From Laguncularia racemosa (taxonomy: Eukaryota > Streptophyta > Magnoliopsida > Myrtales > Combretaceae), in NCBI GenBank assembly GCA_037954665.1, contig JBBMOL010000016.1:3534001-3598000 (forward strand): a stretch of DNA of 64,000 nucleotides, written 5' to 3'. Shown in pieces: positions 57,226 through 64,000 of the stretch. Each line of letters opens with the position of its first letter. Position 1 is the first letter of the stretch. The notes below the pieces were generated by a model, which did no database searches, had not been told where the DNA came from, and worked only from the letters and a program-made list of their open reading frames with translations. The translations under genes and the position numbers were made by a program.

Positions 57226-59400
57226 TTATAGATGAAACTTTTTTATGTATTGAAAATTGACAGAAGTAGTGATAGCATTAGTTTTCGGATTACAAAGTTT
57301 GCAATAGCCACTATCATAGACCTCTTCAACGACAACAAGTCCTTCCCACTTAGGCGTAAACTTCGATGCTAAAGTACCTCGACACACATGCTCGACTACT
57401 CGAAGCACAACATCTCCTTGCTAGAAGGACAACAAGTTATGCCTAACTTATGCTAATAGCTTAGTAAATTGCATTTAGTGGTTTTGCATTGTTCTTCTAT
57501 GGCTTCTAAATCCAGCATCCGCAAAGTGTCTAGCTCAAGCTCAACATCAATAGCTAGCTACGCAAAGGGAATCAAAACTTTTATCAAGACTGTTGCCTCG
57601 ATCTCATACACTAAAGAGAAAGGTGTCACCTAAGTTGGTTTTCACTTGGATGTCCTATAAGCCTAAAGTGCTAATGCCAATTTATCATGCCATTCATTAT
57701 GATTATTGTAAACCATTCGATTGAGTATCTTAAGTAGACTATTGTTCGTTGCTTTCGCTTGCCCATTCCCTTTTGGGTAGTAGGGTGTAGATTTGACATG
57801 GTCAATACTATAGGAAGCTAGCAATTGCCAGACATAGGAGTTGATAAAAGGAGTCCATTATCAGATAAAATACGCTTTGTAATTCTAACTCTACATATGA
57901 TATTCTCCTTTATGAAACTCACAACTACTGGTCCTGTAGCCTTCTTTAGAGGAATTGCCTCTATCCATTTGGTAAAACACTCGATCCCTACCAGAATCTA
58001 TATACATCTCCTAGATCAAGCTTGTCAAACTCACGATTCTACTTAGAATCGCTAAAGGGTTTATAAAATCGAAACGTAAAAACGTAAGTTTTTATAATCT
58101 ATATAAAATAGCTTTCAAAAGTTACATATATGTTTACTATAATCATAAAAGAATGAAATATAAGATGGAATAAATAAATTTAATATAAATTTTAGTTACA
58201 AATTATAATAAAAATTATATACTTATAGTATAAATAAATTTATAAAAGTTATTAAGCTAATATATAAAACTATAATATAAATAACAATACTAATATGAAA
58301 TGAATTACAACATAAATTACAATAAAAAAATACAATGCTAAAAAAAATCACTAACCCCTTTATCATCATCAAAAGTCAAAATTATCGCTAACTCTCTCTT
58401 CACCATCATCATTATCGTTATTATCTTCATCATCAATACTAACATCATTATTGGTATTACTATCAATATCACCTTATATTATAATTCTAATTTTTTAAAA
58501 GAACTAATAATATTCATATCTTGTGAAAGTTAAGTTGTGTTTTTCAATTTTTCGCTCATTTGATTAAAATATATAGAATCAGTAAACTAGATTAAAAACA
58601 TAAGATTTTATCGATTTTACATATAAACTCGTGATTCTACTACGAGTCTATATGAAAATGACCTTATACTAGAGTCAACTCAAAAAGGTCTCCTAAAATC
58701 GAAAACTTGTAAAATCGTATGGATAAAATCACAATTTCAACTATGCGCTAGATAGCAAGTGAATGGGACCAATAAGATCAAATGCCTAAGTGTGAAAAGG
58801 TCATGGGGCTGTTACACTATGAAGTGTAACTTTTGGAGCACGAATGGCATTGCCATGTTGCTGACAGATGACACATATCCTAATAAAATTAAAGGCATCA
58901 ACTTCCATGGTCGACCAATAGTATCTCATATTGAGCAAATGATAATATAGCTTCCTTCCTCCTTAGTATTCCCCATACTTTCCAGCATGAGCTTCGATCA
59001 ATATCTTTTCTATCTTGGGGGGTAATGCACCTAAGAGGTTTACCTACAAATGAAACCCTACACAATTCATCTTCATGCATGAGATACTTTTTAGCCTTCC
59101 ATTTTACCAATTTAGCATTAGTATTATTGGTGGGCAAGACATTATTTGTTAAGTAATCAATGTATGGATGCTTCCAATCTCCTACCATGGCCACAAAGTT
59201 ATATTCCTTTTGATCTAGTAGCTCAAGGCATTTAGGACAATTTGTTTGCACTTCAAATGCATCTTTGGACATTGAGTAGTATCTAGCATGTTGAATTTGA
59301 CAATACAATGGTGGCCCCTCTTCTCTACACCATATCTAGTGATATTTGTCCAATAAGGTGTGCCTCCTTTACACCAATACATCGGGACAAAACACACTAT
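57226..59400 (-). pseudogene. Tat integrase region, split by MITE
   Basis: The N-terminal part includes GDWKHPYIDYL, KAKKYLMHEDELCRVSFVGK and, in shifted frame, the zinc-binding region with CVICQ-HGN. The core reads WAFDLIGPIHLLSS before the insertion and ILVGIECFTKWIEAIPLKKA after it. An SDNG-type second acidic motif (SDNGLLLSTP) and NRMVYNNHNEWHDKL follow. The C-terminal domain (57408-57226) has VEHVCRGTLASKFTPKWEG and ends KKFHL. This enzyme joins the cDNA to the chromosome. Stops and the 729-base insertion make it inactive. Confidence 0.85.
58017..58745. mobile_element. 729-bp MITE in the integrase frame
   Basis: The left end CAAGCTTGTCAAACTCACGA and the right end (reverse complement) CATAGTTGAAATTGTGATTT are inverted. 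The flanks TCCTAGAT (58009-58016) and CGCTAGAT (58746-58753) suggest an 8-base duplication with two differences. Termini match the 215-base element at 32985. The minus strand at 58370-58470 encodes an acidic run (DDEDNNDNDDGEE) that may be the end of the parent element's protein. Confidence 0.7.
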
Positions 59401-59599
59401 GGACCTTTGTAATACAACATGCCATTTAGGTGAATCAAATCTTTTATTGTAGAAACAAAAGTTGCACTAGGGTGCACCTATTGTTCCCTCACTAGAATGT
59501 GCCAGTCATTACTTGCCTCTTTACCTTCATCGATAAGGCCTAATACAATGTATGGTATAGATTTCTTAAGTACTTGAATACTCAAGCTATTATGAACTT

Positions 59600-60020
59600 C
59601 TTGAATTGAAACCTATGATGCTAATGTGGCAAAAGCATTGGCATACTTGTTGATAGATCGAGTTGTGTGCTCATAACGAACTGACTAAAACCTTGTCACC
59701 AGAGTTTGCATTGTAACCCTATAAGGCATAAGTGTAAGTTCTTTAACTACAAACTCACCATTGGCTTGTTTGATGATCCAATTGGAATCACTCCAAATAC
59801 ATAACCGATGAGCCTCAATCTCTTGTGCAAACATCAATCCAAATAGAAAAGCTTCGTATTCAGCTTCGTTATTGGCATAGTAGAAATCAAGTTTAAATGC
59901 TAATGGTATTTCCTAACCTTCAGGTGAAGTTAACACAACTACTGCCTCCTAACCTTTACTTCCTACAAAGCCATCAAACTAGAGTAACCATTCACCTTTT
60001 ATCTCGACCATTAAAGAATC
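59600..60020 (-). pseudogene. Second (archaeal-type) RNase H of Tat pol
   Basis: FDGFVGSKG, AFKLDFYYANNEAEYEAFLF and LCIWSDSNWIIKQANGEF supply the first three acidic residues (D, E, D) of an RNase HI fold. The position is between the usual RNase H and integrase. This domain is a known trait of Tat-lineage elements. Stops interrupt it. Confidence 0.8.
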
Positions 60021-60480
60021 TTAATGAAATTTCGCTGGTATGGTTTCTATAACCGTGTTCTCTCACACATTTGGGAAATACGCTAGTAGATCAGCCAATG
60101 TGTGTGATGTGGTGGCTCTACGAGATTGAATTGAAATGTCAAACTCTCCAAGAAGAAGTAACCACTTTACGATCCTACCAAATACGGCTGGGTGAGACAA
60201 TAAATACTTGATGGGGTCTGACCAAGTAACTAAATTAATTTGGTATGCTATGAAATAATGTGGAAACTTTTGTGTAGCAAATACCAGTACAAGACATTGC
60301 TTTTCACAAGCTAGGTAATTGACCTTACTCCCTTGAAGAGAACGACTCAAATAATACATAGGTTTCTCTTGGCCATCCATCTTTTGTCCAAAAAGGGCCC
60401 TAATAAATTTAATAGTAGAAGTCAAATACAGAATTAATGGCAACCCCTTTATTGGCATTATCATGGTTTAAGGGGAAACC
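60021..60480 (-). pseudogene. RNase H domain of Tat pol
   Basis: Includes RALFGQKMDGQEKPMYYLSR, KVNYLACEKQCLVLVFATQ and DPIKYLLSHPAVFGRIVKWL. These match the family pattern (P-x-YYxSR, YxxxEKxxLALV, DPLKYLL, GRxxKWxxLL). The first catalytic aspartate region upstream is eroded. Confidence 0.8.
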
Positions 60481-61330
60481 AATATGCCTTTAATCTTTTG
60501 AATCACTTCTTCATGTATCTAGTCCCACCCAAACAAACTGCCTTTCTTCATCAACTGATGTAAGGGATATGAAATCTCTACAAGTGCTAGCACAAATCTC
60601 CTAATATAAGAAACTTTGCCCATAAAGGTTTTTGATTCTTTTAGGGTAACAGAAGATGACATGAACAATATAGCTTGAATTTTTGCTAGGTCAACATCAA
60701 TTCCTTTTCTGCACACCATAAATCCTAAAAACTTCCCTGAAGCCACACCAAAGACACATTTAAGAGGATTCGTATGGAGTTTATACAACTGATACTATTC
60801 AAAAACCTTTTATAGGAGGATCAAGTGATCAGGTGCTCTCCTTGACTTGATGACAATATCATCAACATAGTCTTTCATGAAGTTATGCATCATGTCATGA
60901 AATACAGCAATCATAGCCCATTGATAGGTTGCATCTGTATTCTTGAGTCCAAAAGGCACGATGGTGTAATAGAAATTTCTCACTAGCATTTTGAATGCAG
61001 TACGCTTAGCATCTCAAGTGGCCATTTTGATTTGATTATAACCATTGAAACCATCCATAAATGAGAATAACTCATGCCCCGTAGTTGCATATTCCAATGT
61101 GTCAATATTTAGCAAAGAAAAATCATCCTTTTGACAAGCTTTGTTTAAATCTCGAAAGTCAATGTAGACACGTATTTGGCCATTCTTCTTCCTTACTGGT
61201 ACGACATTAGCTAACCATATAGAATGTTCAATTGGCTTAATAAAATTAGTATAGAGCAACTTTTCAATCTCTTGCTTAATTTGGATCTTGATCTCAGGAT
61301 GGAAGATCCTTTGTGTTTACTTCACAAGCT
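60481..61330 (-). pseudogene. Reverse transcriptase of Tat pol
   Basis: WLANVVPVRKKNGQIRVYID, FRDLNKACQKDDFSLLNID, FSFMDGFNGYNQIKM and MPFGLKN-type (IVPFGLKNTDATYQ) motifs lead to the catalytic YVDD at 60869-60858. PLKCVFGVASGKFLGFMVCR and KVSYIRRFV follow. The order and spacing are those of a Ty3/gypsy RT. A few stops break the frame (for example at about 61016 and 60795). Confidence 0.9.
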
Positions 61331-61689
61331 TAACTCCTAAGGCAACATTTAATCTATGCACCACCAAACTATGATCGAGTCCTAGCATTTCCTCATACGT
61401 CCAAGTAAATACGTCTTTGTATTCCCTTAATATCTCTATGAGGGAAGCCTTTGTCTCATGTAATAGACTTTTGCTAACAAAGATTGGCCGTGGCAACTCT
61501 CCAAGTCGCGCTAAATCTAATTCTTCTATCTCCTCGGCTTGAGGTTTTATTTGATCTTGTAATTGATGTGGGGCAGGCTGAAGATCTTAGAGTCATATGG
61601 GATTTATTGAGGATAAGCATAACTCTTTAGACCCCTATGACTATCATAAGTGGTACACCATTCGCCCGTCTTCCTTAACATAACTTTCA

Positions 61690-62360
61690 ATTTTAGTTTA
61701 TTTCTTATTCTTCTTCCTACCTCCATGACATCTATGCATTCTTCTCTTCTTTTGCTGGCCTTCTTGGATCTCGTCTAATGTAGGTAATACAATGCCAATA
61801 AGCCTTGCAATAGTCGTCTCCCCTTCTTCAGCAAACTCATCAAAGAAGGTTGATTTGATGAAATACGATTCATTATTCTCAAATGGATTCTTAATAGCAG
61901 AGATAAACACATCATTCCCTTTCTAATAGCCCTTGATACATTGATGTAACATTAAGGGAATCAAATTGTGATTATGTAGCCATTTTCTTCCCATAAGCAG
62001 GTGATAGGATACGGGCGCATCGATCATGTGGAAAGTAACAAAATTGTGGATAGGGTTAACTTTGAGATCTATATTAATCCATCCCACTGTCTTTGTAGGA
62101 GAATGATTGAAGCCATTCACTAAGATGAGTTGTCTCACAAGTCATCAAATATCAATTCAAGTGGCTTGGAAGGTAGACATTGGCATGATATTTAAGGAAG
62201 AACCAACATCAATGAATGTTCTCTTTACTAAATAGCCATTAAGTGTACCTTCAACATACACAGGGCGATTATAATTTAAACCCTTAACACATATGTCGAT
62301 GTCAGTGAATAAAATTGCATTTTCATGTGCATGAGCCATTCTTCTCACAGATTGCATTGC
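61690..62360 (-). pseudogene. Aspartic protease region of Tat pol
   Basis: FTDIDICVKGLNYNRPVYVE and KRTFIDVGSSLNIMPMSTFQ carry the protease active site; here it reads DVGSS where the family has D-x-GS. HMIDAPVSYHLLMGRKWLHN is the typical downstream segment (SYxLLLGRxWIH). Stops occur near 62145 and 61920. Confidence 0.85.
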
Positions 62361-62399
62361 ACTACACTTCGCATATTGAACTTTTGAGATCTACATGAG

Positions 62400-63960
62400 T
62401 GCAGTAGTTGCTGCAAGCCTAGCCTTCCCATTAAACTCGAGAAGGTTGAAGAAATTTCTGAAACTTGATGTTTTCATAAGTGCGATAACAGCAAAAGGTC
62501 ACTCATCCTCCTTAACTTGAACTCGCTTTCCTTTTTCCTTGCTTACGTCGATAGGTAGCTTATCATTCGTTTCCATAATAGTAGGGTTATGGGTGATGGC
62601 ATTCACTACTATACATTAATTTTTATGAGCTAGAAAATGATTGTTACAAATATTGTTATCTTCAATAATAAACTCCTTAATCCATACCCTCTCATTAAAT
62701 ATCTTCTTCAAGGTAAAACAATCCTCAGTAGAATGACTCACAATTTTATGAAATCTCTAAAACTTTAGATCATCCCTCTCTTTAAGGGTAGGAAGACCTC
62801 AACTCTCAGGAGCCTAATATTTCTATCCCGCAACCATATGTTAAGCATTATATGCATCTTACCCATTGGGCATAGGTACATTAAATTTTCAAACTTAGAT
62901 TTCTCCACTTTAGGCTTCTTTCTTGCCTTGGACCCTTGCCTTGAATAGAATTCACGGTTGACCCTTATTTATTGACCCTTATATGCCCGCCCCTTTGTCT
63001 CACAATCGAGTTATTGGTTCATTGCACATTTTCAACCAATGCTGCAAACAAAACCAAAAACAAATTCTCCAAATGAATGGTATACTTAATAAACATCCCC
63101 TATATGCAAATCTTTACCAACTCTGTCTCGTCACAAATATCCTGAATATCAAGAAAACATTCTCTAAACCTCTCAATGTACTCCAAGAGGTCTTCCATTG
63201 ACTTTTGATGAATTATTCCTATGTTAGTGAGGGTCACCCTTTCTTCAATTGAGAAAAATTTTTCTAAGAACATCTTACACATATTTCCCCATGAGTCTAC
63301 TAACTTTGAAGAAAGATTAACATACTAAGTATACACCTTCTTTGTGAGAGACTTCCGGCATCTCAATAAACTTGAGTAAATGTTGCTTAACACTTCTCTT
63401 CTCGCCATTAAAGAGCATGAACTTAGGACTCACATAGTCCTTTAGGTAAGGTTTCGCAGTGATACACTGATGATAAGGGAGCTTGAGTTCTGAAACCCTT
63501 ATGGTGGACTTCACTTGCATCTCTCTCAAATATGCATCCAAATCTTCTTTAGTAACAAATGAACCTCTTGGAACAGAGGCTCCAAGCTTTATTCGTGTGA
63601 TAAAGATAAGGTTAGGGTGATTCATATGTTTAGCAATAGTAACATGTGGAGTATTGTGCGAAGATGAAGGGCCCTAGATTTGAATCCTTATCTCTCTCAC
63701 CACAGTAGCCGAGTGTTATGCAAGTGTAGGTTCTTGGGCTGGAGCTCACTCTTCAATTGTAGCTTGTTTATCAACAATAGGAGGGTTAATTTGCTAAGGT
63801 ACCTAAAGAGCACACTGCAATGCTGCATGTATAAGATTTGGTAAGGTTGTATTCTGATGCGCATTAGCAATGGTGGCCATAACAAGCATGAATTGAATCA
63901 TCATAGTAATAAAGAGATCCATCTTCCTATTATTCTCCTAGATCGCTTGCATGACTTAGG
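62400..63960 (-). pseudogene. Gag region of Tat-lineage element
   Basis: KPYLKDYVSPKFMLFNGEKR and VKQHLLKFIEM (63625-63317) correspond to the capsid start (YPxxYxxPKFxxFDGxK, HLxxF). MCKMFLEKFFSIEERVTLTN and KSMEDLLEYIERFRECFLDI (63282-63100) are the middle. A FHKIVSHSTEDCFTLK segment (near 62745) is the C-terminal CxxH-like part. Many stops. The 5' end of gag is at or just past 63960 and the LTR is outside the window. Confidence 0.75.
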
Positions 63961-64000
63961 CGTTATCAAATTCACCCTCTGGTGCAATATTTCCTTAGTT

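Larger units (their letters stand above)
57226..63960 (-). mobile_element. Tat-lineage Ty3/gypsy internal region
   Basis: From right to left on the minus strand: gag, protease, reverse transcriptase, RNase H, a second RNase H and integrase, all decayed. The second RNase H between the first and integrase is the mark of the Tat lineage. The 5' LTR lies beyond 64000 and no 3' LTR was identified. A MITE (58017-58745) interrupts the integrase. Confidence 0.85.

Overview
The window looks like a transposon-dense, AT-rich block of a plant nuclear genome, most likely a eudicot. It contains plant-type Ty3/gypsy elements (Athila-like, Tat, chromovirus-like), a Ty1/copia-like LTR, MuDR-type MULEs, hAT and CACTA elements. 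It also holds decayed copies of plant-only families (plant mobile domain, GRF zinc finger, PPR) and a nuclear copy of part of the plastid atpA gene. I see no intact host gene. Nearly every coding region carries in-frame stops or frameshifts, so it is best read as nested, old heterochromatin. The species cannot be named from the sequence.

Left part (1-6.1 kb, all minus strand): three retroelements are nested. A Ty3/gypsy-type LTR (1-1302) sits in the gag of an Athila-like element (gag 1303-1566, tRNA-Asp-type PBS 1597-1612, LTR 1618-3254). The Athila element sits in the gag of a chromovirus-like element (gag 3255-4162, tRNA-Met-type PBS 4273-4287, LTR from 4293). From 6107 to 16432 lie two MULEs of one family, one inside the other: B (8909-15514, 8-bp near-perfect TSD) is inserted in A (6107-16432). 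Both have SWIM-type transposase remnants on the minus strand. B also carries a 143-bp tandem array and a possible gene remnant.

Middle part (16.4-38.6 kb): a copia-like LTR ends at 18067. An Athila-like LTR (about 18.25-24.22 kb) is split by a hAT element (19546-24165, TIRs and 8-bp TSD). Then come several MULE-derived foldback or MITE elements, a plastid atpA insertion (about 28185-28667), and a CACTA-associated gene remnant (29.5-30.8 kb). A second hAT (30877-33409) contains a MITE and is cut by a second Athila-like element (LTR 33410-34835, PBS 34842-34858, gag 35037-35265). A CACTA element (35550-38010, TIR, TSD TAT) carries a captured exon of the exportin-2 (CSE1/CAS) gene and a possible midasin fragment.

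Right part (39.6-64 kb): a third MULE with long TIRs (about 39776-46545) has a MURA-like transposase on the plus strand. It also has a convergent GRF zinc-finger/transmembrane gene split by a 683-bp solo LTR (45196-45878, perfect TSD AACCT). After an Athila-like LTR relic (49.94-51.12 kb) and a PPR pseudogene (about 52.3-52.86 kb) comes a multi-exon plant-mobile-domain (PMD) gene remnant on the plus strand (53.54-56.46 kb). It is adjacent and antisense to a Tat-lineage Ty3/gypsy gag-pol on the minus strand (57.2 kb to the window end). That gag-pol is recognisable by two RNase H domains, and its integrase is broken by a 729-bp MITE (58017-58745).
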